Assembly (NCBI GenBank): GCA_947441065.1
Contig: CANESI010000023.1
Coordinates: 1 to 42,531 of the forward strand
DNA from: Caulobacteraceae bacterium
GTDB lineage: Bacteria; Pseudomonadota; Alphaproteobacteria; Caulobacterales; Caulobacteraceae
DNA length: 42,531 nt
Direction of reading: 5' to 3'
Below, one piece after another: positions 23,239 to 31,788 of the stretch. Position numbers and translations under genes: made by a program. Numbering within the stretch: position 1 is the first letter of the stretch; every line of letters begins with the position of its first letter. The notes beneath the pieces are model-generated. The model was given only the letters and a program-made list of their open reading frames with translations. It was not told the origin of the DNA and made no database searches.

Positions 23239-24104
23239 TTAGACGAAGCGTCGGGCGCATGGCCACCGGCGACGGCCGCAGCCCCCTGCAGGCGAATGGC
23301 CAGCGCCGTCAAAATGACGGTGAAGACGATCAAGATGGTCGAGGCGGCATTGACCTCTGGCGTGACCGAAAACCGAACCATCGAATAGACCTTTACCGGG
23401 AAGGTCACTGTGTCCGGCCCAGAGGTAAAGAAGGTGATGACAAAATCATCGAGGCTGAGGGTAAAGGCCAACAGCGCGCCTGCAATCAACGAGGGCTGCA
23501 TATGGGGGATCAGGACATCCCGGATCGTCATAAATTCCCCGGCACCCAGATCCTTTGCCGCCTCTTCCAATTCCCGATTGAATGAGGCGAGGCGCGCGCG
23601 CACCACCACAGCGACAAAGGGGAAAGAGAAGGACACATGGGCGATGATGATGGCCCCCAGATTGAGCGGCCAAGGCAGGCCGGTGGGCCACGGCATGACC
23701 TTGGCAAAGAACACCAACATCGCCACGCCCATACAGATTTCGGGCACAACGATCGGCAATGCCATGGCCCCATCGAGCACGGTCTTGCCCTTAAACTTAA
23801 ACCGCCAGAGCACGAGCGCGGCCATGGCCCCTAAGATCACACTGATCAGGGTCGAGATGGCCGCAATGGTCAGAGAATTGCCAAAGGCGGCGATCAGGCT
23901 ATCGTTCTGGAGCACCTTTTCATAATATTTGAGGGTAAAGCCCTTCCAGACGATGTTGCGTTTGGAATCGTTGAAACTGAAAGCCATCAGGGTCAGCAAG
24001 GGGGCGTAGAGAAATAGGCCCACCATCACCAGCCAGGCCTGAAGCGGCCAGCGGCGCAGATATTCCAACGGGCCCGAGGCTGACCTTAGCGATCTTTTGC
24101 TCAT
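23235..24104 (-). CDS. potI: Polyamine ABC transporter permease (PotI/PotC)
   Basis: A 289-residue inner-membrane permease with six predicted helices. The first is at about 24-44 after a short basic N-terminus. The EAA loop for the ATPase is in ELEEAAKDLGAGEF. The first permease stop and this start overlap (ATGA), and the stop overlaps the ATPase start, so all three are coupled. The C-terminal tail is Ala-rich and hydrophilic. Confidence 0.9.
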   Translation of the reverse strand: MSKRSLRSASGPLEYLRRWPLQAWLVMVGLFLYAPLLTLMAFSFNDSKRNIVWKGFTLKYYEKVLQNDSLIAAFGNSLTIAAISTLISVILGAMAALVLWRFKFKGKTVLDGAMALPIVVPEICMGVAMLVFFAKVMPWPTGLPWPLNLGAIIIAHVSFSFPFVAVVVRARLASFNRELEEAAKDLGAGEFMTIRDVLIPHMQPSLIAGALLAFTLSLDDFVITFFTSGPDTVTFPVKVYSMVRFSVTPEVNAASTILIVFTVILTALAIRLQGAAAVAGGHAPDASSK

Positions 24105-25009
24105 GACCCCGCCTCCGTCTTGCGCTTGGCCAACATGGCCTGTAGGGCAATGGCGATGAAGGTCATATACATGAGCAGGAACGACAGGGCCGCGCCAAAG
24201 GGCCAGTCATTGGCGCGCTTGAACTGGCGCTCAATGATGTTGGCAATCATCTGGCTGTCAGGTCCGCCCAATAGGTCTGGTGTCAGATAGGCCCCAAGGG
24301 CGGGTATGAAGGTGATCAATATGCCCGAGGCAATCCCGGGCAAGGCCAGCGGTACGACCACCATCATCATGGTGCGGATATGGCCCGCGCCAAGATCGAG
24401 GCTCGCTTCAAGCAAGGAGCGATCAAGCCGGTCCAAGGCCGAATAGAGCGGCAACACCATGAAGGGCAGATGGACATAGACCAGGCCAAACACGACCGCG
24501 AAATTGTTGTGCAGCAACTCGAGCGGCTCAAAACGGGTCAGCGGGCTGAGGCCGACCATAGTCATCAAGCCGCTGGCATGGGTCCAGAGCCACCCAAGGC
24601 TCAAGTTAACATAGCCCTCGGTTCGCAAGACCGCGATTAGAGCATAGGTGCGGATCAAGAGGTTAGTCCAAAACGGCAACATCACCAAGAGGATCAGCCA
24701 AGCCTTGAGCCTGTCGGGGGCAAAGGTAATGGCCAAAGCGACAGGAAATCCAACAATCAAACAGAGTAGGGTCGTTAAGCCCGCCACCCCGACTGATTTC
24801 AGGAAAATACCAACATAGAGCGGCTCGATGGCCCGCGCATAGTTGGAGAAGGTGCCCGTAAAGGCGATCTCGGTCAGGCCGACATTGGTACCGAAACTAT
24901 AGACCCAGACGATCGCCAGCGGGATCAGAAAGAACAGCATGAGCCACGCCAAGGGCGGGCCAAGAATGATTGCAAAGATCGCCTTTGCGCGCTTCCAGCT
25001 CTGTTCCAT
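24101..25009 (-). CDS. potH: Polyamine ABC transporter permease (PotH/PotB)
   Basis: A 302-residue inner-membrane permease. The long first helix (about 13-33) contains LAWLMLFFLIPLAIVW. The EAA-like loop is LLEASLDLGAGH. It pairs with the PotI-like subunit, whose start overlaps its stop. It begins 35 bases after the second binding-protein gene. Specificity comes from those binding proteins. Confidence 0.9.
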   Translation of the reverse strand: MEQSWKRAKAIFAIILGPPLAWLMLFFLIPLAIVWVYSFGTNVGLTEIAFTGTFSNYARAIEPLYVGIFLKSVGVAGLTTLLCLIVGFPVALAITFAPDRLKAWLILLVMLPFWTNLLIRTYALIAVLRTEGYVNLSLGWLWTHASGLMTMVGLSPLTRFEPLELLHNNFAVVFGLVYVHLPFMVLPLYSALDRLDRSLLEASLDLGAGHIRTMMMVVVPLALPGIASGILITFIPALGAYLTPDLLGGPDSQMIANIIERQFKRANDWPFGAALSFLLMYMTFIAIALQAMLAKRKTEAGS

Positions 25010-25044
25010 CCCCTCCCCTTCCCTTACCGCTTCAAGGTCAAAAC

Positions 25045-26157
25045 TTAGGCCGCTCGAATACGGGTCATGGCCTCTTCGAACAGCCTTGCCTTCTCCGGCC
25101 CCTCAAACAGGCTAAATTCGCACTTGGCCATAATGTCTTGGCTTGGAAAGATCACCGGATTGGATCGATAGCTCTCGGGCATCAGGGCCTTAGCCGCCGC
25201 ATTAGGCGTCGGGTAGAGGATCTGCTTGGTGATCTCGGCACCGACCTGCGCATCGAGCAGATAGTTGATAAAGGCGTGGGCATTGTTGGGACGCACCGCA
25301 CCGGCAGGAATACAGAGCGTGTCCGAATTGGCCAGACTGCCCTCCTTGGGGACGACGAAATCGATGTCGGGATCTTCGGACATGATCTGGGCAATATCGC
25401 CATTATATTCCATCACCAGATCGACATCTTTGGCCAGCAGCAGGTCCTGACCATTGTCGTCATGAAAGGCCTTGATGAAGGGCTTTTGCTTGATCAGCAT
25501 GGCCTCGAGCGCAGGGATCATCTCAACGGGGATATTGTTGACCGAATGGCCCCTATATTTCGCGGCCAAGCGCATCAGGTCGCCCGACTCTGAAAGTACC
25601 GCAATCCGCCCCTTATAGCCGTCGGACTCAAACAGGTACTTCCAACTGTCCGGCACCGACTTAACCTTGGACTTGCGATAGCCAATGCCCAGCACCGACC
25701 AGGTGTAGGGCATGGAGAATTTGCGGCCCGGGTCGAACTCAGGGTTTAAGAAAGAGGGGTCAATATTCTTGATGTTAGGGATCTTGGCATGGTCCAAGGC
25801 CATCAACATCCCCGCTTGGCTCATCCGGGTGACAAACTCATTGGGCGGGACGATGACGTCAAAACCGGGATTACCCGCCTTGAACTTGGCGAACATCTCA
25901 TCGGCCGTCGCAAAGAGGTTTATGGTCACCTCAATACCGGTGTCCTTTTTGAACTCCGCTAAGGTGTTTGAGCCGATATAGGTGTCCCAATTGTAAAAGT
26001 TCAGCTGGTTGCCTTCACCAACTTCAGCGTCCTTCGGGGCCGGTTTGGGACCGCATCCGGCAAGGCCGCCAGCAAAGCTTAGGCCGATGGCTGCCGCACC
26101 TGATGCGCCTAAGGCGGCCATCAAGGAGCGTTTGGAACGATCGATCTTGCGCGTCAT
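25045..26157 (-). CDS. potF: Putrescine/spermidine-binding lipoprotein, second copy (PotF type)
   Basis: A 370-residue extracytoplasmic solute-binding protein. A signal peptide with KRSLMAALGASG leads to a lipobox LAGC with Cys35, so it is probably lipid-anchored. The mature start NFYNWDTYIG is classical for PotD/PotF. It is clearly a paralogue of the next gene and aligns nearly without gaps after the lipobox. Here the twin-arginine position reads Lys-Arg. ATG 26157 has GGAGGGGG ahead of it and is chosen over the frame open to 26187. It sits between the first copy and the permeases. Binding of putrescine is inferred from the operon. Confidence 0.9.
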   Translation of the reverse strand: MTRKIDRSKRSLMAALGASGAAAIGLSFAGGLAGCGPKPAPKDAEVGEGNQLNFYNWDTYIGSNTLAEFKKDTGIEVTINLFATADEMFAKFKAGNPGFDVIVPPNEFVTRMSQAGMLMALDHAKIPNIKNIDPSFLNPEFDPGRKFSMPYTWSVLGIGYRKSKVKSVPDSWKYLFESDGYKGRIAVLSESGDLMRLAAKYRGHSVNNIPVEMIPALEAMLIKQKPFIKAFHDDNGQDLLLAKDVDLVMEYNGDIAQIMSEDPDIDFVVPKEGSLANSDTLCIPAGAVRPNNAHAFINYLLDAQVGAEITKQILYPTPNAAAKALMPESYRSNPVIFPSQDIMAKCEFSLFEGPEKARLFEEAMTRIRAA

Positions 26158-26203
26158 GATGGTCCCCCTCCCCTCAAACCTGCCCAACAGGGTTTAGGCT
26201 AAA

Positions 26204-27316
26204 CTAGGCCGCACGAACGCGCGTGATCGCCTCTTCGAACAGCCTCGATTTATCCGCGCCCTCAAAGGCCCCATATTCACATTTGGCCATGATCGCTGCT
26301 GGCGGGAAGATCACAGGATTATTGCGATAGCTGTCCGGCATCAGGGCCTTGGCGGCGGCATTGGGGGTCGGATAGAGAATTTCCTTGGTGATCTCAGAGC
26401 CAGCCTTAGCGTCCAATAGATAGTTGATGAAGGCATGGGCATTGTTGGGACGCGGGGCACCGACTGGAATGCACAGGGTGTCGGAATTGATCAGGCTACC
26501 TTCCTTCGGCACGACAAAGCCAATATCAGGGTCTTCCTGCATAATCTGAGCAATGTCGCCATTATATTCGAGCACCAGATCGACATCGCCAGCCAGAAGC
26601 ATGTCTTGGCCATTGTCGTCGTGGAAGGCCTTGATGAAGGGCTTTTGCTTGATCAACATGGTCTCAAGTTCGGCGATCATTTCGGGCGGGATATTATTGA
26701 CCGAATGGCCCTTATATTTTGCCGACAGGCGCATCAGGTCGGCTGATTCAGACAAAAGCGCGATCCGGCCCTTATACTGATCGGAATCGAACAGATATCT
26801 CCAGCTGTCAGGCACAGCCTTCACCTTGGATTTGCGATAGCCGATGCCAAGGACGAGCCAGGTATAGGGCATGGAAAACTTACGACCGGGATCGAATTCT
26901 GGATTCAAAAAGGTTGGATCAATATTTTTGATGTTGGGGATTTTGGCATGGTCCAAAGGCATCAACATGCCCGATTGGCTCATCCGCGTGACAAACTCGT
27001 TGGATGGGACAATGACGTCAAAGCCCGGATTGCCGGCCTTGAGCTTGGCGAACAGTTCATCGTTGGTGGCAAAGAGGCTCATGCTGACATCGACGCCGCT
27101 TGCCTTCTTATAGTCTGCCAAGGTCGAGGGGCCGATATAGGTGTCCCAATTGTAGAAGTTGAGCTTGGGCTCTTCGGTCCCCGATGCAGGTTTGGCCGCT
27201 TCCTTCGGGCTACAGCCCGTTAGGCCTCCGGCGAAACTCAGGCCCACGGCAGCCGCGCCGGACGCCCCGAGGGCTGTCAGCAGAGAACGTCTTGAAGCAC
27301 CGGTCTTGTCACTCAT
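26204..27316 (-). CDS. potF: Putrescine/spermidine-binding lipoprotein, first copy (PotF type)
   Basis: A 370-residue solute-binding protein with SRRSLLTALGASG, a twin-arginine signal, and lipobox LTGC with Cys35. It would be exported folded by Tat and lipid-anchored, whereas the second copy reads KRSL there. The mature part begins NFYNWDTYIG and is closely similar to the downstream copy. Start ATG 27316 has GAGGGG upstream. The 108-base gap before it holds a hairpin (27374-27403). Two binding proteins for one importer suggest different affinities or ligands. Confidence 0.9.
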   Translation of the reverse strand: MSDKTGASRRSLLTALGASGAAAVGLSFAGGLTGCSPKEAAKPASGTEEPKLNFYNWDTYIGPSTLADYKKASGVDVSMSLFATNDELFAKLKAGNPGFDVIVPSNEFVTRMSQSGMLMPLDHAKIPNIKNIDPTFLNPEFDPGRKFSMPYTWLVLGIGYRKSKVKAVPDSWRYLFDSDQYKGRIALLSESADLMRLSAKYKGHSVNNIPPEMIAELETMLIKQKPFIKAFHDDNGQDMLLAGDVDLVLEYNGDIAQIMQEDPDIGFVVPKEGSLINSDTLCIPVGAPRPNNAHAFINYLLDAKAGSEITKEILYPTPNAAAKALMPDSYRNNPVIFPPAAIMAKCEYGAFEGADKSRLFEEAITRVRAA

Positions 27317-27373
27317 GATCTGGTCCCCTCGTCACACAATTTGGCAAAATCTATCAATTTCAGATGGTGGTGC

Positions 27374-27403
27374 CAATTGCGGTCGCCACGCAAGCTGCAA
27401 TTG
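27374..27403. promoter_or_regulatory. Inverted repeat between puuA and the first potF gene
   Basis: CAATTGC (27374-27380) and GCAATTG (27397-27403) are perfect 7-base arms around a 16-base loop. It is in the only large gap between the catabolic and transport halves of the operon. It could set relative mRNA levels or be an operator for an internal promoter. Confidence 0.35.
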
Positions 27404-27424
27404 ATCTCATAGGAGCCCACAGTC

Positions 27425-28828
27425 TCACGCGTTGCGTAAATACCAATCAAAATCCAACGCTGTGACCACCTCATTAAACCGCGCCTGTTCGGTGCGCTTT
27501 ACCGAGACAAACATGTCTACAAATCGGTCACCCAGATAGTCGCGCAGGACGCTCGACTGATCAAAAAGATCGACAGCCGAGAACCAGTTTGATGGCAGGC
27601 GCACATTGGCGTCCTTGGCTGCGGCATAGCCATCACCCACCACTGCGGGACCTGGATCGATCTGATGACTAATGCCGTGATGCGCACAGGCCAAGATCAC
27701 GGCCAGCACCAGATAGGGGTTGGCGTCCGCGCCTGCGACCCGATGCTCGACATGGCGGGTATGGGGCAGGCCCGCAGGCACGCGCAAGGATACGGTGCGG
27801 TTATTGACGCCCCAGGTCGGTGCCACAGGCGCATAGGAATTGGCCTTAAACCGGCGATAGGAATTGGCGTTCGGCGCGAGTATGGCCATGCAATCGCCGA
27901 GCAACAGCTTCATACCGCCGATAGCGTGCCTGAGCATCGGCGAGCCTTGCAGATCGTCGCTGGCGCAAAGGTTTTCACCGGCGGCATTGTTAAAGCTCAC
28001 ATGCATGTGAAAGCCGCTGCCGGCCCGGTCTGCCCAAGGCTTGGCCATAAAGGTCGCCTCACAGCCGTGTCGCAGCGCAATACCCTTAGCAGCTCGCTTG
28101 TAGATCAAGGCATCATCAGCGGCGCGCAATGCGTCGGGCTTATGCTTAAGGGTCAGTTCCACCTGGCTTGGCGCAAATTCGGAAATGGCACCTTCAAGCG
28201 GCACGCCCAGCACGTCACAGGTCGTCCAAAGCTCGCGCAAGAACGGAGAGATGGCCTCCAGCTCCGGCAGGCCATAGACCTGAATGCCGGTAGGCCGGTG
28301 ACCGGTCAGAGCCGATTTTGGCGGCTGAAGATCGCCGTCGGCCGTCCGCTCCAGATCGACCAGATAATATTCCAATTCGCAGGCCGTGACAGGGGTCAAA
28401 CCATCAGCAGCAAACCGGTCGATGACTCGCTGCAACACATGGCGCGGGTCCAAATCATTGGGCGTTCCATCCAACTCATAGAGCGATAGCATCACCTGCC
28501 CGACGTCCGGGCCGAGCCACGGGGCAGGTGTTAATGTTCCAGGCACCGGGCGGGCAAGGCGGTCAGCGTCGCCGTCTTCCCAGACCAGACCCGTCTCTTC
28601 GCAGTCCGCGCCATTGGTATCCACCACCAGCACTGAACCGGGCAGGAACCGGCCATAGTCATAGATCGGCATCAACTCATGACGACGCAGGCGCTTGCCA
28701 CGGGGCACACCGGTCATGCTGGTAAAGAAGATGTCGAAATATTGGATCTCAGGATGAGCCTCCAAAAACTGACGGCACTCTTCTGGAAGCGCGACACCGG
28801 GATGGGGCTTTGGGGCGGAAGAGGTCAT
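27425..28828 (-). CDS. puuA: Gamma-glutamylputrescine synthetase (glutamine synthetase family)
   Basis: A 467-residue ATP-dependent ligase that would join glutamate to putrescine, protecting it for oxidation. The GS-type catalytic domain includes ACELEYYLVD, the GSGFHMHVSF metal-binding segment and NRTVSLRVPAG. The short N-terminal GS beta-grasp domain is FFTSMTGVPRGKR. Its position beside puuD, polyamine importer and aminotransferases favours PuuA over true glutamine synthetase. The start overlaps the previous aminotransferase stop (ATGA). A linked glutamylputrescine oxidase (PuuB) is not present here. Confidence 0.88.
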   Translation of the reverse strand: MTSSAPKPHPGVALPEECRQFLEAHPEIQYFDIFFTSMTGVPRGKRLRRHELMPIYDYGRFLPGSVLVVDTNGADCEETGLVWEDGDADRLARPVPGTLTPAPWLGPDVGQVMLSLYELDGTPNDLDPRHVLQRVIDRFAADGLTPVTACELEYYLVDLERTADGDLQPPKSALTGHRPTGIQVYGLPELEAISPFLRELWTTCDVLGVPLEGAISEFAPSQVELTLKHKPDALRAADDALIYKRAAKGIALRHGCEATFMAKPWADRAGSGFHMHVSFNNAAGENLCASDDLQGSPMLRHAIGGMKLLLGDCMAILAPNANSYRRFKANSYAPVAPTWGVNNRTVSLRVPAGLPHTRHVEHRVAGADANPYLVLAVILACAHHGISHQIDPGPAVVGDGYAAAKDANVRLPSNWFSAVDLFDQSSVLRDYLGDRFVDMFVSVKRTEQARFNEVVTALDFDWYLRNA

Positions 28829-30177
28829 AGGTCAGAACTTTCCAGAGCAGCGGCAAAGTCATCAACAGCGGCAACGAGCCGATCAATGGCCGCATCTTCA
28901 GTATGAGGAGATACCAACATCATGTTGTGAAACGGCGCAATAAGCACGCCGCGATTGATCAAAAATAAGTGCAACGCTTCGAGGAGACCATGATCAAGGG
29001 CTAAGCGCATCTGTCTGGCATTGCGAGGCGGCGGATTGGCAAAGACCAGCTCGACACGGGCGCCCACCTGAACCGCGCTCCAAGCCAATCGTCGCGCCGC
29101 AATCACGCGCCTAAGGCCCGCGACCAAGCGCTCCGCACCGGCTAACATCAGCCCATAGGCCTTTGGCGTCATGACCTCGGTCAACATCACCTTCATGGCG
29201 GCAAGGGACAGGGCATTTCCTGACAGGGTCGTGCCAATTCCAGAATAGCCCGGCCCTATGGATTGAGCCGCCTTGGCCATCCGCACGGCGAGGTCGGACG
29301 TCACACCCCAGACCGCCGCTGGAACCCCGCCGGCTATGGCCTTTCCGAGGGTGAAAATATCAGGCTCCAGTCCATAGGCGACGGTCGCGCCGCCCGGACC
29401 CGTGGAGATCGTATGGGTCTCATCAATCAAAAGCAGCGTGCCATATTGGCGCGTCAAGGCCCGCAGGCCCTCAAGATAGCCCTCATCTGGGACGATCATG
29501 CCGCAATTGGTCATAACCGGCTCGGCCAGCACGCAGGCCACATCACCGGGCGCTAAAGCTGCCTCTAGGGCCGCCAGATCATTAAAGTCGATGACCTTGG
29601 TAAAGGCGGCCACATCATGGACCTGACCGACAAGGCCCGCCTTGAGCGCGGCCTTACCGCTGGCGAGGCTTACGAAGGTGTCATCAACGGCCCCGTGATA
29701 ACAGCCATCAAAGACCAAGATCTGTGAGCGTCCTGTCACCGCTCTGGCCCACCGGATCGCCGCGCGATTGGCATCGGTCGCAGTATTGGCCGTCTGCCAA
29801 TAGGGCAGTCCGAAGCGCGCGCTGAGCAGTTGACCGACCTCAGCGGCATCTTCTGTGGGCAACATAAAGCCCGTACCCCTAGAGGCCTGATCCGCTAAGG
29901 CCTTGGCGACGACCTCGAGGCCATGACCAAACATGGAGGGCGTGTCGGCCAGGCAAAAATCGTCATAGATGAGGCCATCCACATCCGTCAGGCGCGCGCC
30001 ATGCCCTGACCTTGCAAAGATCGCAAAGGGCGTGGCCCAGTCGCCCATCCAGTGCATGGGCACGCCGCCCAGCCAGTGGTCCTTAGTCTTGAGGGCTAAG
30101 GTCGCGCTGGTTGGATGGCTGGCCGAAAACCGCGTCCGCTCCTGATCTAAAATGTGCGCGAGGACGGGCCCAATCAT
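28825..30177 (-). CDS. Class III aminotransferase, glutamate-1-semialdehyde-like
   Basis: A 450-residue PLP enzyme resembling GSA aminomutase-type aminotransferases. TDANRAAIRWAR (134-145), CYHGAVD (159-165), IDETHT (251-256) and TLGKAIAGG, with the PLP lysine at about 279, mark it. It is unlikely to be HemL itself because it lies within the polyamine operon. Start ATG 30177 overlaps the gabD stop by 4 bases (ATGA), and its stop overlaps puuA. Its amino donor may be GABA or putrescine. It is the second aminotransferase of the operon, quite different from the SpuC-like one. Confidence 0.8.
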   Translation of the reverse strand: MIGPVLAHILDQERTRFSASHPTSATLALKTKDHWLGGVPMHWMGDWATPFAIFARSGHGARLTDVDGLIYDDFCLADTPSMFGHGLEVVAKALADQASRGTGFMLPTEDAAEVGQLLSARFGLPYWQTANTATDANRAAIRWARAVTGRSQILVFDGCYHGAVDDTFVSLASGKAALKAGLVGQVHDVAAFTKVIDFNDLAALEAALAPGDVACVLAEPVMTNCGMIVPDEGYLEGLRALTRQYGTLLLIDETHTISTGPGGATVAYGLEPDIFTLGKAIAGGVPAAVWGVTSDLAVRMAKAAQSIGPGYSGIGTTLSGNALSLAAMKVMLTEVMTPKAYGLMLAGAERLVAGLRRVIAARRLAWSAVQVGARVELVFANPPPRNARQMRLALDHGLLEALHLFLINRGVLIAPFHNMMLVSPHTEDAAIDRLVAAVDDFAAALESSDL

Positions 30178-31610
30178 TGCACCCCGCCAAAGCACAGATA
30201 TTTGGTTTCGAGATATTCGCTCAGGCCCTCTGAGGCACCCTCGCGGCCCAATCCACTTTCCTTCCAGCCGCCAAAGGGTGCGACCTCGGTTGAGAAGAGC
30301 CCCTCATTGATGCCAACCATGCCAAATTCCAGCGCCTCTGCCACGCGCCAGCAACGGTTGACATCGCGGCTATAGAAATAGGAGGCCAGTCCGTAGGGCG
30401 TGCCATTGGCCAATGCGATGGCTTCTGCTTCGGTTTCAAACTTAAAGAGCGGCGCTACTGGGCCAAAGATCTCTTGGCTGAAGACCTCCATCTGCGGCGT
30501 CACATCGACAAGGACTGTGGGGGTGTAGAACTTTGCCCCTGCATCATGGCGCCCGCCGCCGGTCAGGGCCTTTGCCCCCATGGTCAGAGCCTCATTGACG
30601 AGATGTTCGACCTTGTCGATCGCCTTATCATTGATCAGCGGGCCAATGGTCGTGTCCGGATCAGAACCTGCACCGACGGTATAGGCCCCCACCTCTTGGG
30701 CTAGGCGCTCGGCAAAGGCCTCATAGATACCAGACTGAACCAACATCCGGTTGGCGCAGACGCAGGTCTGACCGGCATTGCGATATTTAGACGCCAAGGC
30801 CCCGGCGACAGCCGCATCAAGGTCGGCATCATCAAAGACAATGAACGGCGCATTGCCGCCCAGCTCTAGCGACAGCTTTTTCACCGTTCCGGCACATTGG
30901 CGATAGAGGATCTTTCCAACCTCAGTCGAGCCGGTGAAGGACAGTTTGCGCACGCGCGGATCATCGCAGAGCACCTGTCCAATGGCGGCCGCATCGGTGC
31001 CCGTGACCACGTTCAAAACGCCCGCAGGAACCCCGGCAATCTCAGCCAATCTGGCAAGCGCCAGCGCGCAGAGCGGTGTTTCCTCAGAAGGCTTGACCAC
31101 AACCGTACAGCCCGCCGCTAGTGCCGGACCCACCTTGCGGGTGATCATGGCAATAGGGAAATTCCACGGGGTGATGGCCGCACACACGCCTACGGGCTGT
31201 TTGATCGACATCATCCGCTTGGACGAGGCCGTCGTGGGGATGGTGTGGCCGTAGGCCCGCTTGCCCTCCTCGGCGAACCATTCAACAAAGGCCGCCCCAT
31301 AGGCCACTTCCCCGCGCGCCTCATTGAGAGGCTTGCCCTGCTCCGCGGTCATCAGTTTCGCCAAGGCTTCGGTATTTTCGAGGATCAAGGCGTTCCAGCG
31401 CATCAGGATGGCGGACCTGGCCTTAGCCGTTAAGGCCGACCAGGCGGGCAAGGCCTTTTGCGCCGCATCGATCGCCGCTAAGGTCTCTTTGGGGCCAAGA
31501 TTGGCGACCTCAGCAATGACAGACCCATCGGCGGGGTTGGTCACAGCAAAGCGTGTCGGGCCAACCATCCAGTGACCGCCAATTAAAGCATCCGTAACTG
31601 GATCAAACAT
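30174..31610 (-). CDS. gabD: Succinate-semialdehyde dehydrogenase (aldehyde dehydrogenase)
   Basis: A 478-residue NAD(P)-dependent dehydrogenase. Catalytic cysteine 283 is in NAGQTCVCANR and the general-base glutamate 249 in SLELGGNAPF. ITPWNFPIAM (147-156) is the cofactor region. The C-C pair QTCVC, as in GabD, fits a semialdehyde enzyme. It would oxidise succinic semialdehyde or gamma-glutamyl-aminobutyraldehyde. AAAGGA precedes the start (10 bases). It opens the polyamine operon, 178 bases after ald, with an inverted repeat in its leader. Confidence 0.9.
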   Translation of the reverse strand: MFDPVTDALIGGHWMVGPTRFAVTNPADGSVIAEVANLGPKETLAAIDAAQKALPAWSALTAKARSAILMRWNALILENTEALAKLMTAEQGKPLNEARGEVAYGAAFVEWFAEEGKRAYGHTIPTTASSKRMMSIKQPVGVCAAITPWNFPIAMITRKVGPALAAGCTVVVKPSEETPLCALALARLAEIAGVPAGVLNVVTGTDAAAIGQVLCDDPRVRKLSFTGSTEVGKILYRQCAGTVKKLSLELGGNAPFIVFDDADLDAAVAGALASKYRNAGQTCVCANRMLVQSGIYEAFAERLAQEVGAYTVGAGSDPDTTIGPLINDKAIDKVEHLVNEALTMGAKALTGGGRHDAGAKFYTPTVLVDVTPQMEVFSQEIFGPVAPLFKFETEAEAIALANGTPYGLASYFYSRDVNRCWRVAEALEFGMVGINEGLFSTEVAPFGGWKESGLGREGASEGLSEYLETKYLCFGGVQ

Positions 31611-31632
31611 CTTCCATTCCTTTGATTCTATC

Positions 31633-31670
31633 GGACGGGCAGGGCTCTAGGGCGCTCGCTGGCACCGTCC
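31633..31670. promoter_or_regulatory. Inverted repeat in the gabD leader
   Basis: GGACGG (31633-31638) and CCGTCC (31665-31670) are perfect arms 26 bases apart, just upstream of the first gene of the polyamine operon. It may be an operator or leader structure. The rest of the 178-base gap to ald shows no gene. Confidence 0.25.
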
Positions 31671-31788
31671 CATTCAATCCGTGACATCGAAAGAGTAGAT
31701 AATCCTTTCCGATGGGCTTTGGCGATAAGGGATCAGCAGATGACCCGCGCCAGTTCGACGCGAACCGAGCGGGCCTCTCCAGCCTTGA

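Noticed and set aside
22615-23388. A 257-codon plus-strand frame over the transporter ATPase gene
   Set aside because: Antisense to complete Walker motifs and spans the boundary of two genes.
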